DNA of 64,000 nt, from contig NZ_RRYT01000009.1 of NCBI RefSeq assembly GCF_006363815.1, positions 58,442 to 122,441 of the forward strand, given 5' to 3'. Every line of letters starts with the position of its first letter. The stretch's first letter is position 1. Shown here in pieces: positions 18,884 through 26,850 of the stretch. A program made the position numbers and the translations under genes. Below the pieces are notes generated by a model. The model saw nothing but the letters and a program-made list of their open reading frames with translations. It did no database searches and had not been told where the DNA came from. This DNA comes from Thermomonospora catenispora. GTDB lineage: Bacteria > Actinomycetota > Actinomycetes > Streptosporangiales > Streptosporangiaceae.

Positions 18884-19834
18884 ATGACCATCCCGTCCGA
18901 GCCGGAAGACGGCCGGTCCGATCCGGAGCTGAGCGCGGTCATGAGCGAGCGGCGCCGGCTGATCAATCTCGCCTACCGGCTGCTGGGCTCCCTGTCCGAG
19001 GCCGAGGACGTCGTGCAGGAGGCCTGCGCCCGCTGGTACGCCCTGCCTCATCGGCAGCGGGAGACCATCGAATCGGTCAGCGGCTGGCTGATGAAGGTCA
19101 CCGGCCGCATCTGCCTGGACCTGCTGAGATCGGCGCGCACGAGGCGGGAGCGCTACGTGGGCGATTGGCTTCCCGAACCGCTGCCCGATCGCGCAGAGTG
19201 GATCGGCGGCCGGCCCGGGGCCGACGCCCCCGTCGACCCGGCCGACCGGATCACCCTCGATGAGTCGGTCACCATGGCCTTCCTCATCGTGCTCGAATCG
19301 ATGACCCCGTCCGAACGCGTCGCGTTCGTCCTGCACGACGTCTTCCGTTACCCCTTCGCCGAAGTGGCCGAGATCGTCGGCCGCACCCCGGCGGCATGCC
19401 GCCAGCTGGCCTCCTCGGCCCGCCGCCGCATCCGTGCCGTGCAGACCCCCGAACCCCCGGTCTCCCGGCAGGCCGATCTCGTCCGGGCCTTCAGACGGGC
19501 CTGGGAGGCCAAGGACGTCAACGCCCTCATCGATCTTCTCGATCCCGACGCCACCGCGATCGCCGACGGCGGCGGCCGGGTCGCCGCCCGGCTCCGTCCT
19601 CTCCGGGGCGGCGAGCAGATCGCCCGCTATCTGGTCGATCTCGCCGGCCGAATGCTCGACAACGTGACTTTCATCCAGCGCACGGTCAACGGGCGCCCCG
19701 GTCTGGTGGCCCGGCAGAACGGCGTCACCGTGACGGTGCTGGCATTCGACGTCGCAGCCGACCGGATCAAACACATCTGGGCGGTGCGCAACCCTGACAA
19801 GCTCCGCCGCTGGCCGACAGACCGGAACCGGTGA
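18884..19834 (+). CDS. ECF41-group (SigJ-like) RNA polymerase sigma factor with SnoaL tail
   Basis: 316 residues. Sigma region 2 (INLAYRLLGSLSEAEDVVQEACARWY, about 25-50) and region 4 (FVLHDVFRYPFAEVAEIVGRTPAACRQLASSARRRI, about 148-185) are joined to an NTF2-like C-terminal domain (about 200-310) with ADGGGRV and a terminal VRNPDKL. Those two motifs are the diagnostic regulatory elements of ECF41 sigma factors, where the tail takes the place of a separate anti-sigma factor. ECF41 genes usually neighbour a COE-type oxidoreductase or carboxymuconolactone decarboxylase gene; here the divergent neighbour is a SnoaL protein instead. The ATG at 18884 lacks a strong Shine-Dalgarno. Confidence 0.9.
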   Translation: MTIPSEPEDGRSDPELSAVMSERRRLINLAYRLLGSLSEAEDVVQEACARWYALPHRQRETIESVSGWLMKVTGRICLDLLRSARTRRERYVGDWLPEPLPDRAEWIGGRPGADAPVDPADRITLDESVTMAFLIVLESMTPSERVAFVLHDVFRYPFAEVAEIVGRTPAACRQLASSARRRIRAVQTPEPPVSRQADLVRAFRRAWEAKDVNALIDLLDPDATAIADGGGRVAARLRPLRGGEQIARYLVDLAGRMLDNVTFIQRTVNGRPGLVARQNGVTVTVLAFDVAADRIKHIWAVRNPDKLRRWPTDRNR

Positions 19835-20013
19835 AAGCGGCTGCCGAGGGGCCGCGCCGTCAGAAGCCGCCGGCCCCGGCGCCGCCCCCGGCTCGCAGAA
19901 GAGGCGGAGGACGGCACCGCGGTCGGCGGAGGGCGTCTCGGGCGTGATCCGGCGGCCTTCCGACCGGCGGGCCGTTCGATCCCGCCCAGATCATCGCATC
20001 CGGCCCGCCCCCC

Positions 20014-20033
20014 TTATTCCAGTACTAGAATAA
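20014..20033. promoter_or_regulatory. PadR operator/promoter
   Basis: A 20-base palindrome, TTATTCCAGTACTAGAATAA, with AGTACT at its centre and one mismatched pair. TAGAAT (20026-20031) inside it forms a -10, and six bases later comes the GTG start at 20038. Such AT-rich dyads are typical PadR sites. Autorepression of a leaderless transcript is inferred. Confidence 0.65.
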
Positions 20034-20037
20034 AAGG

Positions 20038-20637
20038 GTGGGCGCCGATCTGACCCCCGCCGAGCTGACCCTGCTCGGCCTGCTCGTGGAGAAGCCGCGG
20101 CACGGGTACGAGCTGGACGAGGTCATCGACGCGCGCGGCATGCGCGAGTGGACCGAGATCGGCTTCAGCTCGATCTACTACCTGCTGGGCCGGCTCCGCG
20201 ACCGTGGACTGATCACCGAGGTCGGCGCGCCGCGCGCGACCAAGGGGAAGGCCCGCCGGGTGTACCGGCCGACGGATGAGGGACGCCGGGTGTGCGCGCA
20301 GGCGGCCGAGGCCGCGATCGCCGAGCTCCGGCCGGTGTTCCCGCCCGTCCTGATCGGCCTGGCCAACCAGCCGCTCATCCCGCCCGAGCGGCTGCGGGCC
20401 GCGCTCGACCGGCGGGCCGCAGCCCTGCAAGAGAAGATCGCCGCGCTCACGGCGGCCCGCGCCGCCCGATCCGACGCGCCCGATTTCGTCCGCGCCATCT
20501 TCGACCACGCGCTGGGCCAGCTGGCCGCCGAGCAGCAGTGGCTGGCCGACTACCGGATGAAGACGACCGGCTCTGACGAGCGGCCTCCCGACCCGTCCCC
20601 CACCACCGCGGAGGCAGAGGACCATGACCCGCTATGA
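20038..20637 (+). CDS. PadR-family transcriptional regulator
   Basis: 199 residues. The winged helix occupies 1-90: LTPAELTLLGLLVEKPRHGYELDEVIDARGM, SSIYYLLGRLRDRGLI, RRVYRPTDEGRRV. A C-terminal coiled-coil-like dimer helix bundle follows (LDRRAAALQEKIAALTAARAARS). It is probably a phenolic- or drug-responsive repressor. The downstream GyrI-like gene starts 14 bases before this stop, so the pair is co-transcribed and translationally coupled, a common PadR plus effector-binding-protein arrangement. Confidence 0.9.
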   Translation: MGADLTPAELTLLGLLVEKPRHGYELDEVIDARGMREWTEIGFSSIYYLLGRLRDRGLITEVGAPRATKGKARRVYRPTDEGRRVCAQAAEAAIAELRPVFPPVLIGLANQPLIPPERLRAALDRRAAALQEKIAALTAARAARSDAPDFVRAIFDHALGQLAAEQQWLADYRMKTTGSDERPPDPSPTTAEAEDHDPL

Positions 20638-21259
20638 CGTCAAACGCGCGCTCAAGCACTGCTACGCGCCGAAGAACACCGACTGGGCGCTGGTCGAGGT
20701 GCCCGCGCAACAGTTCATCGCCATCGACGGCCGCGGCGACCCCAACACCGGCGCCGACTACGCCCGCGCCGTCGAGGCGCTCTACGCCGTCGCCTACACG
20801 ATCAAGTTCACCAGCAAGACCGCCCTCGGCAGGGACTTCGTCGTCGGCCCGCTCGAAGGGCTGTGGTGGGCCGACGACCCGAACGTGTTCCTCACCCGCG
20901 TCAAGGACGCCTGGCGCTGGCGGATGCTCATCAGCCAGCCCGACTGGATCACCGAGGAGCTCATCGAGGAGGCCAAGCGGGCCGCGCTGAGGAAGAAGGG
21001 CCTTCCCGCGATCGCCGAGATCCGCCGCCTGACCCTGGAGGAGGGCACCAGCGCCCAGCTCCTGCACATCGGTCCCTACGACGACGAGGGGCCCGCGCTC
21101 GCCAGGCTCCATCACGAGTATCTCGCCGCCCACGGTCTGCGCATGGTCGGCCACCACCACGAGATCTACCTCAGCGATCCCCGGCGGACCGAGCCCGCCA
21201 AGCTCAAGACCATCCTCCGGCAGCCCGTTCGGGCGGCGGACGCGCCACAGGGAACGTGA
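20624..21259 (+). CDS. GyrI-like small-molecule-binding protein
   Basis: 211 residues of the GyrI/SOUL-like effector-binding superfamily. VEVPAQQFIAIDGRGDPN (20-37) matches the first strand and loop of GyrI-like domains, LEGLWWADDPN holds the conserved aromatic-rich segment, and LLHIGPYDDEGPALARLHHEYLAAHG matches the h-H-h-G-P-Y-x-x-E/D hallmark. The family sequesters or hydrolyses small molecules and is often paired with PadR or MerR regulators, as here (14-base overlap with padR). It probably serves as the detoxifying or sensing partner of the regulator. Confidence 0.88.
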   Translation: MTRYDVKRALKHCYAPKNTDWALVEVPAQQFIAIDGRGDPNTGADYARAVEALYAVAYTIKFTSKTALGRDFVVGPLEGLWWADDPNVFLTRVKDAWRWRMLISQPDWITEELIEEAKRAALRKKGLPAIAEIRRLTLEEGTSAQLLHIGPYDDEGPALARLHHEYLAAHGLRMVGHHHEIYLSDPRRTEPAKLKTILRQPVRAADAPQGT

Positions 21260-21412
21260 CAGAAGGTACGACGGGAGAAAGGGTCTGCCGCCGACGGCCG
21301 GTCCTCTCCTCCGGAGCTCTGCGCACGCCGTGCCGGGACCGGCGCCTCGCGCCCGTCGTCGCACGGGGCAAATCCGATGCCCTCATCGGGGGCCTCGCCT
21401 AACCTGGCCGGG

Positions 21413-21769
21413 ATGGGCGATCTGGGGAAGCTGGCGGAGCGGTTGCGGGAGTTCGCGGCGGCACGGGAGTGGGAGCACTACCACACGCCGAAGAACCTGG
21501 TGATGGCGCTGGCCGGAGAGGTGGGCGAGCTGGTCGCCGAGTTCCAGTGGCTGACGGCCGAGGAGGCGGCGTCGATCATGGACGACCCGCAGGCGGGGCG
21601 GCGGGTGCGGGCCGAGATCGGCGACGTGGTCGCCTACCTGGTGCGGCTGGCGGACGTGCTCGGAATCGATCTTCTGGAGGCGGCGGAGGCCAAGCTGGCC
21701 GAGAGCGAACGCCGCTACGACCCGGCCCGCTATCGCGGCGTCTACCGCAAGGCCCCGCCCCTGGAGTGA
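21413..21769 (+). CDS. MazG-like nucleotide pyrophosphohydrolase
   Basis: 118 residues of the all-alpha NTP-PPase (RS21-C6/MazG-like) family, which removes aberrant dNTPs. LAGEVGELVAEFQWL (residues 26-40) provides the E-x-x-E Mg-binding helix, and IGDVVAYLVRLADVLGIDL the second acidic helix. The N-terminus WEHYHTPKNLVMAL is typical of this subgroup. TAACCT stands 7 bases before the ATG with no Shine-Dalgarno, suggesting a leaderless transcript. The GNAT gene follows after 51 bases with its own ribosome-binding site. Confidence 0.88.
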   Translation: MGDLGKLAERLREFAAAREWEHYHTPKNLVMALAGEVGELVAEFQWLTAEEAASIMDDPQAGRRVRAEIGDVVAYLVRLADVLGIDLLEAAEAKLAESERRYDPARYRGVYRKAPPLE

Positions 21770-21820
21770 CCGTCCATGCCCCGGCTCGTGCGGCGGCAAA
21801 GGCACGGGATTGGAGGATCC

Positions 21821-22291
21821 ATGGAGATCAGGCTCGCCGGTCCAGATGACGACCTCCCGCTGGAAGAACTGCGGACGACGCTGGATGAGGAGTCCACGTT
21901 CATGCTCATGGAACCGGGCGAGCGGGCCGTCCCGGACTCCGAACGGCCACGGCTCTCCTATCGGGTGGTCGCCGCCGAAGGCGAGCGGCTGGTGGGGTTC
22001 GTGAGCGTGTCGGTCATGCCGTACGCGCGGGTCCGGCATCGCGGCCATGTGGTGATGGGGGTGCGGGCTTCGCACACCGGCCGGGGCGTGGGACGCGCCC
22101 TGCTGGAGAGGGCGATCGCCGAGGCGCGGTCACGCGGGCTGAGCCGGCTGGAGCTGACCGTGATGACGCACAACCGCCGGGCTCTGGCCCTCTACACGCG
22201 TTGCGGATTCCAAGTGGAGGGGCTGCGCCGGGCGTCGATGATCATCGGCGGCGACAGGGTCGACGAGTACTACATGGGGCTTCTGCTATAG
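21821..22291 (+). CDS. GNAT-family N-acetyltransferase
   Basis: 156 residues. MGVRASHTGRGVGRALLERA (motif A, acetyl-CoA pyrophosphate loop R/Q-x-x-G-x-G/A) at about 85-104, then LSRLELTVMTHNRRALALYTRCGFQVEG (motif B). The C-terminus VDEYYMGLLL is typical of RimI-like or YesJ-like members. The substrate is unknown. TGGAGG is well placed before the ATG. It is likely co-transcribed with the MazG-like gene upstream. Confidence 0.9.
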   Translation: MEIRLAGPDDDLPLEELRTTLDEESTFMLMEPGERAVPDSERPRLSYRVVAAEGERLVGFVSVSVMPYARVRHRGHVVMGVRASHTGRGVGRALLERAIAEARSRGLSRLELTVMTHNRRALALYTRCGFQVEGLRRASMIIGGDRVDEYYMGLLL

Positions 22292-22472
22292 CCGGAACGT
22301 TCATTCACGGCGGAGAAATCGACGCCTTCGCGCACTGCAAGAGCAGTTCCTGCGGACGACAATAAGGCACATGGGCGCCCCATATCCCTGAGGGCGTCGA
22401 TCCGCCCGCCGGCAATGATGTCTCCAAAGGTGCGGACCTTTTCGCTCGGGCGGCATGGCGCGCTCGATCACT

Positions 22473-22505
22473 GGCTATCTCTAGCCCTGCCCCGCGCATC
22501 GCGGG
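22473..22505. promoter_or_regulatory. Two inverted repeats in the leader of the His-rich protein gene
   Basis: GGCTA-tctc-TAGCC (22473-22486) and CCCGCG-CAT-CGCGGG (22491-22505) lie 40-75 bases before the start codon in an otherwise featureless 255-base gap (22292-22546). An operator or RNA-structure role is inferred. Confidence 0.35.
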
Positions 22506-22546
22506 CATCACAGCGCGCTTATCCCGCAATGAGCAAGGAGACTCGC

Positions 22547-23299
22547 ATGATCAAGCGACTGGCCCGTGTCGGCATGATGTCCGCCGCCCTCGGCGGACTG
22601 CTGCTGACCTCCCCGGCCGCCTGGGCCGGCGACCATGGACACGTCACCGTCGACTACTACGCGGTGGACGGCGACGGGCGCTACGAGCGGCACTACGAGT
22701 GCGACAAGCACGACAAGCACGGCAAGCACCACGAGTGCGATTTCGAGGACACGCTCTACGGCTTCTACAAGGAGATCCTGAAGGCGTTCTACGAGAGCGA
22801 CGAGCACAAGGGCCACTACTACGACGGCTACCACCACGACGGCCACGACGGCTACAAGGACGACCACTACGACGGCTACAAGAAGGGCTACGGCCACGGC
22901 TACGAAGACGGTCACAAGAAGGGCCACGGCCACGGCTACGAAGACGCCGAGAAGGACGTCCACGGCCGTGACGACCACAAGGGCGACCACCACGACGGCC
23001 ACAAGAAGGGCTACGGCCACGGCTACGAAGACGCCGAGAAGGACGTCCACGGCCGTGACGACCACAAGGGCGACCACCACGACGGCTACAAGAACGACGG
23101 CCGCGACGACCACAAGGGCTATGGCCACGACGGCCACAAGAACGACGGTCATGACGGCGGCTACAAGGGCGACCACCACGACGGCCACGACGGCTACAAG
23201 AACGACGGCCACGACGGCCACAAGGGCGGTGACCACGACGTCGTCCTCGGCCTCACGCTCGACGACGCCCTGAAGGGCGCCCACGGCCACCACGCCTGA
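22547..23299 (+). CDS. Secreted His/Asp/Lys/Gly-rich repeat protein
   Basis: 250 residues, no recognised domain family. A classical signal peptide (basic MIKRLAR, hydrophobic MMSAALGGLLL, cleavage AAWA/GDHGH near residue 27) precedes a short region with C-x-(6-12)-C elements. About 160 residues of low-complexity repeats follow, built from HDGYK, GHGYED and DDHKGDHHDG units. The composition (His, Asp, Lys, Gly, Tyr) suggests metal chelation or a hydrated surface matrix. A perfect 87-base unit encoding GYEDAEKDVHGRDD.. is tandemly duplicated. ATG 22547 has AAGGAG 7 bases upstream; an alternative ATG at 22529 lacks one. It ends with a non-repetitive hydrophobic tail (VVLGLTLDDAL). Confidence 0.8.
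   Translation: MIKRLARVGMMSAALGGLLLTSPAAWAGDHGHVTVDYYAVDGDGRYERHYECDKHDKHGKHHECDFEDTLYGFYKEILKAFYESDEHKGHYYDGYHHDGHDGYKDDHYDGYKKGYGHGYEDGHKKGHGHGYEDAEKDVHGRDDHKGDHHDGHKKGYGHGYEDAEKDVHGRDDHKGDHHDGYKNDGRDDHKGYGHDGHKNDGHDGGYKGDHHDGHDGYKNDGHDGHKGGDHDVVLGLTLDDALKGAHGHHA
22934..23107 (+). repeat. Two tandem 87-bp coding repeats
   Basis: The word GGCTACGAAGACGCCGAGAA starts at 22934 and again at 23021, 87 bases apart. The unit (29 codons) is virtually identical in both copies. Shorter related units flank them through 23230. Confidence 0.85.
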
Positions 23300-23465
23300 G
23301 CCGACGCCGTCCCGGCATCGTCCTGGCCACGGCCGGCCGAGGTCCATGTGACCTGGTCGGTCTTTGCGCCGTCCGCGCGTCGGAGTCGACCGCCGCGAGC
23401 CGCTGTTCGTCGACGGGCGTGCGGGCGGCGCAGTCTTGTCGGCGAGACGGCGTACGCTGCCGCGC

Positions 23466-24389
23466 ATGTCCGAGATCGTGGACTACGGTCGATTCGCCGA
23501 GCGGCTGGCCCGGGTCATGCCCCGGTGGGACGCACGGGACCGGATGACGGAGGCGGAGTTCGCCGCACATCTGGCCGACACCGGTCCGCGATGGGAGCTG
23601 CTGGACCGGTTCCAGCGGGAGTGGGGTTATGAGCCATCCGGCAGGCCGGTGGTCTGGCCGAAGGGAGCGAATGCCGGGCATGGGGAGCACATGCGGAAGC
23701 TCGGGGCGGAGCCGACCGGTGCGGAGCAGGACGAGCCCGCCGGGGCGGACCTCTCCCTGCCGATCCCCCGTGCTCTGGACGAATGGTGGGAGCTGCCGTT
23801 CAATTCGTTCTCACGCAGCCCGTGGCTTTATTGGACCAACCCGGAGTATCCGCCGAGAGTGCGGCCCGACCCTTCCGGGTACGGGGCGGGCCCGGCGCTG
23901 CCGGAGGACAACCCGTTCGTAGGGCCGGACGAGGACCGACGGGTCTGCGTGTTCATGGCCGAGTACGAGTACTGCAACGAGTGGGGTTACCTGGCGGCCG
24001 AGGCGCATCTGGCCGATCCCCGGGTGCTGGTGGGTCTCGGAGAGGAGTGGACGCTGCAGGACCGGTCGATCTCGGAGTTCTTCCTGCACCTGGCGATCGA
24101 GCGGCTGCCCGCCTCCCTCGGCTGGAGGCTGGAGACGGACGATGATCCCGAGCTGGTCGAACGCATGCGGGCCGCGTTCCCGGACATGGGGTTGCAGCCG
24201 TGGCGGGAGCTGGAGCAGGAGGCCCGGTGCTACGGCGGTCCCGACGTGATCGTTCGGCATGACACCGGGTCGGGCGACTTCCCGGTGCTCCTGTACGGCC
24301 GTACCCGGGAGGCCGTGGAGCGGGCCGCGCAGACTTTGGGGATCGACCTCTCCGGGCACGTCGTCACCGGTCCGGAGCGGCGCCCCTGA
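23466..24389 (+). CDS. Conserved hypothetical protein
   Basis: 307 residues, not recognised. The N-terminus pairs acidic and aromatic residues (FAERLARVMPRWDARDRMTEAEF, WELLDRFQREWGYEP). The middle is Pro/Trp-rich (DEWWELPFNSFSRSPWLYWTNPEYPPRVRPDP). VCVFMAEYEYCNEWGYLA resembles, loosely, immunity or SUKH/SMI1-type proteins of polymorphic-toxin systems, but no toxin gene is adjacent. There is no signal peptide or membrane segment. TACGCT lies 7 bases before the ATG with no Shine-Dalgarno, so the mRNA is probably leaderless. It ends at a region of GGGCCC repeats and a strong hairpin. Confidence 0.65.
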   Translation: MSEIVDYGRFAERLARVMPRWDARDRMTEAEFAAHLADTGPRWELLDRFQREWGYEPSGRPVVWPKGANAGHGEHMRKLGAEPTGAEQDEPAGADLSLPIPRALDEWWELPFNSFSRSPWLYWTNPEYPPRVRPDPSGYGAGPALPEDNPFVGPDEDRRVCVFMAEYEYCNEWGYLAAEAHLADPRVLVGLGEEWTLQDRSISEFFLHLAIERLPASLGWRLETDDDPELVERMRAAFPDMGLQPWRELEQEARCYGGPDVIVRHDTGSGDFPVLLYGRTREAVERAAQTLGIDLSGHVVTGPERRP

Positions 24390-24415
24390 CCCCTCGCCCG
24401 GCGTTCCGGCCGTTC

Positions 24416-24438
24416 GGGCCCGGGCCCGGGCCCGGGCC
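24416..24438. repeat. Tandem GGGCCC hexanucleotide repeat
   Basis: Nearly four self-complementary GGGCCC units follow the stop of the hypothetical gene. The tract could fold on itself; no function is known. Confidence 0.6.
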
Positions 24439-24490
24439 GGCTGGACCGGGACGGGCCCGGCGCGTCGTGCCGGACACCGGTGCGCGGAAG

Positions 24491-24518
24491 GCGGACGCGC
24501 CGCAGGCGGCGCGTCCGC
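24491..24518. terminator. Bidirectional hairpin terminator
   Basis: Perfect 13-base arms GCGGACGCGCCGC and GCGGCGCGTCCGC separated by 2 bases, between the convergent ends at 24389 and 24637. Confidence 0.65.
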
Positions 24519-24636
24519 GGTCACCGCACGACCCGAACGGCTCCGGCACCGCCGGTCGGCGGCGGATCGGTGACGGACCGGCGGCGCCGGAGCCGGTGCC
24601 GACGGCACGGCCGTGCCGCCTCGCCATTCCGCAGGA

Positions 24637-26103
24637 TCAGGTGGCGGCGCCCACGATCGCCACGGCGGCGGGGGTCTCGCCGCCGTGGGCACGATGGCGG
24701 TCCGCCCAGGCGATCAGGGCGGTGCGGCAGGCGTGGTCCAGGTGCCGCAGGCCGCTCAGGTCGAGCTCGATGCGACGATCCCGGGGAAGCGCCTCCAAGG
24801 CGTCGAGCATATTCGGCAGACGCAGGAACGTGGCGTTCCCGGTGAGGGTCACCCGGATCGGGCCGGCGCCGTCGTCGTCGACCCTGACGCTGACGTGGGA
24901 GGTCTCCCAGGCGGTCTTCAACACCGCCAGCAGCAGGCCCAGCAGGACGCCCTCGAGCAGGTTGAGGGCGACCACGGCGATCATCGTGCAGAGCAGGACG
25001 ACCGCCTCGCCCCGATGCTCCCGCCACAGCGGCGCCATCCGGCCGAACGGGATCAGCTTCCAGCCGGTGTGGATCAGCACGCCCGACAACGCGGCCAGCG
25101 GGACGGCCTCCAGGGCGGCGGGGAACAGCGCCGCGAACAGCAGCAGCCACGCCCCGTGCAGCACCCGGGACGCCTTGGTGCGCGCGCCCGCGTTGAGATT
25201 GGCGGAGCTGCGGACGATGACGGCGGTCATCGGCAGCGCCCCGAGCGCGCCGCACACGGCGTTGCCCGCGCCTTGAGCCATCAGCTCCTTGTCGTAGTGG
25301 GTGCGCGGGCCGTCGTGCATGCGGTCCACGGCGGCGGCGCTGAACAGGCTCTCCGCCGAGGAGATCAGCGCCAGCGCCAGCACGGTGCCGAGCACGCCGA
25401 TCTCGGCGAGCCGGGCCAGGTCCTCGACGCCGGGCGGCCGGATCGCCGCGGCCAGCCCGTTCACCTCCAGCCCGGCCGCCGGCAGGTCGAACGCCGCGAC
25501 CACGGCGGTGGCCAGGGCGACCGCCGCCAGCGGGGCGGGGATCGCCCGGATGCGGGCGGGCAGGCGCGGCCAGGCCGCCAGCACCGCGATGGTGCCGGCG
25601 CCGACGGCCACCGCGGTCGTCGCCTCGGCCGATCCGAACCCTTGCACGGCCAGGGCGGGCAGCCCGGCGATCCGGGCCGGGCCGGAGTCGGGGGCGGCGA
25701 CGTCGGCCATCGCGTACAGCTGCCCGGCGATGATGGTCAGGCCGATCCCGGCGAGCATGCCCTCGACGACGGCCACCGTGATCGCCCGGAACCAGCGGCC
25801 CATCCGCAGCGCGCCGAGCAGGATCTGCAACAGCCCGGCGGCCAGCACCAGCATGCCCAGGACGGACGGGCCGTGCCGGTGCACCGCATCGTGCACCAGC
25901 ACGGTCAGCCCTGCGGCGGGTCCGCTGACCTGCAGGCTGCTGCCCGGCAGCGGGCCGACGACCAGGCCGCCGACGATGCCGGTGACCAGTCCCAGCTCGG
26001 CCGGGACACCGGAGGCGACGGCGATGCCCACGCACAGGGGCAGGGCGACCAGGAACACCGCGAACGAGGCGGCCAGGTCGCGTCGCCAGGTCTCGGCGGT
26101 CAT
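24637..26103 (-). CDS. SulP-family anion (probably bicarbonate) transporter
   Basis: 488 residues. About 10-12 hydrophobic segments form the transport domain, beginning AASFAVFLVALPLCVGIAVASG and containing PLPGSSLQVSGPAAGLTV (anion-site loop) and ALPMTAVIVRSSANLNAGARTKAS. A C-terminal STAS domain follows (about 385-480) with DLSGLRHLDHACRTALIAW. It is encoded 14 bases after a beta-carbonic anhydrase gene on the same strand; this pairing strongly suggests bicarbonate uptake or equilibration rather than sulfate. The ATG at 26103 has GGGGGAC upstream. It localises to the cytoplasmic membrane. Confidence 0.9.
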   Translation of the reverse strand: MTAETWRRDLAASFAVFLVALPLCVGIAVASGVPAELGLVTGIVGGLVVGPLPGSSLQVSGPAAGLTVLVHDAVHRHGPSVLGMLVLAAGLLQILLGALRMGRWFRAITVAVVEGMLAGIGLTIIAGQLYAMADVAAPDSGPARIAGLPALAVQGFGSAEATTAVAVGAGTIAVLAAWPRLPARIRAIPAPLAAVALATAVVAAFDLPAAGLEVNGLAAAIRPPGVEDLARLAEIGVLGTVLALALISSAESLFSAAAVDRMHDGPRTHYDKELMAQGAGNAVCGALGALPMTAVIVRSSANLNAGARTKASRVLHGAWLLLFAALFPAALEAVPLAALSGVLIHTGWKLIPFGRMAPLWREHRGEAVVLLCTMIAVVALNLLEGVLLGLLLAVLKTAWETSHVSVRVDDDGAGPIRVTLTGNATFLRLPNMLDALEALPRDRRIELDLSGLRHLDHACRTALIAWADRHRAHGGETPAAVAIVGAAT

Positions 26104-26117
26104 GGTGCGTCCCCCGG

Positions 26118-26711
26118 TCACAGCGGCAGGAACAGGTCGTCGCCGGGCCGGCAGGCGAACACCAGGCCGGTGTGCACCTGGTAGAACCAGCCGTGCAGGG
26201 TGATCCGTCCCTCCTCCAGCCGTCGCCGGATCGACGGATACTCGCGCAGCCGTTCCAACTGGGCCAGCACGTGCCCGTGGACCGCATGGTCGAGGTCGCG
26301 GTCGGAGGGCGGTCGAGCGGGAGGCGGCTCGGCTGCGTGGGCGAGCCAGCCGTTCAGGGCCGGGACCGCGGTCAGCTCCTCGCCGCGGGCCAGTGCGGCG
26401 ACGGCGGCGCAGTGGGAGTGCCCGCACACCACCACGTGCGCGACGCCGAGGACCTCGACGGCGAACTCGATGGTGGCGGCCTCTCCGGTGGGCCGCTCCA
26501 GGCTGTAGCGGGGCACGATCTGGCCGGCGGTGCGCAGCTCGAACAGCTGGCCCGGTCCGGCGCCGGTGATCAAAGAGGGGACGACGCGCGAGTCGGAACA
26601 GGTGATGAAGAGCGCCTCGGGCCGCTGGCCCTGGGCCAGCGGGGCCAGCGACCGGCCGGACGCGGCCAGTCGGGCGGGGAAGGTACGGGCGTGCTCGATG
26701 AACGCGTGCAT
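26118..26711 (-). CDS. Beta-class carbonic anhydrase
   Basis: Reversible hydration of CO2. 197 residues. Zn ligands lie in ITCSDSRVVPSL (Cys, Asp-Arg dyad) and CGHSHCAAV (His and Cys); GPGQLFELRTAGQIVP is the conserved substrate-side loop. The C-terminus ITLHGWFYQVHTGLVFACRPG is typical. It lacks a signal peptide, so it is cytosolic and can feed or drain the pool moved by the SulP partner 14 bases downstream. The two genes form an operon. Confidence 0.95.
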   Translation of the reverse strand: MHAFIEHARTFPARLAASGRSLAPLAQGQRPEALFITCSDSRVVPSLITGAGPGQLFELRTAGQIVPRYSLERPTGEAATIEFAVEVLGVAHVVVCGHSHCAAVAALARGEELTAVPALNGWLAHAAEPPPARPPSDRDLDHAVHGHVLAQLERLREYPSIRRRLEEGRITLHGWFYQVHTGLVFACRPGDDLFLPL

Positions 26712-26850
26712 ACGGGGATTCCTCCAGGGGCGCCGCGCATGCCGAGGCGGCGCATCGATGGAGCGGACATGAGGTGCGGCGGGAAGCGCGCACGCCTGCC
26801 CCGCGTCCGGGCGTCGCAGGACGCCGGACGGGGCCGCGCGCCGCGGGCGC

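Noticed and set aside
22900..23240. Possible CRISPR array or satellite DNA
   Set aside because: The repeats are in frame, encode a repetitive secreted protein and have no unique spacers of constant length.
24416..24438. GGGCCC repeat as an attachment or recombination site
   Set aside because: No integrase, tRNA or second copy is present; simple self-complementary repeats arise easily in such GC-rich DNA.
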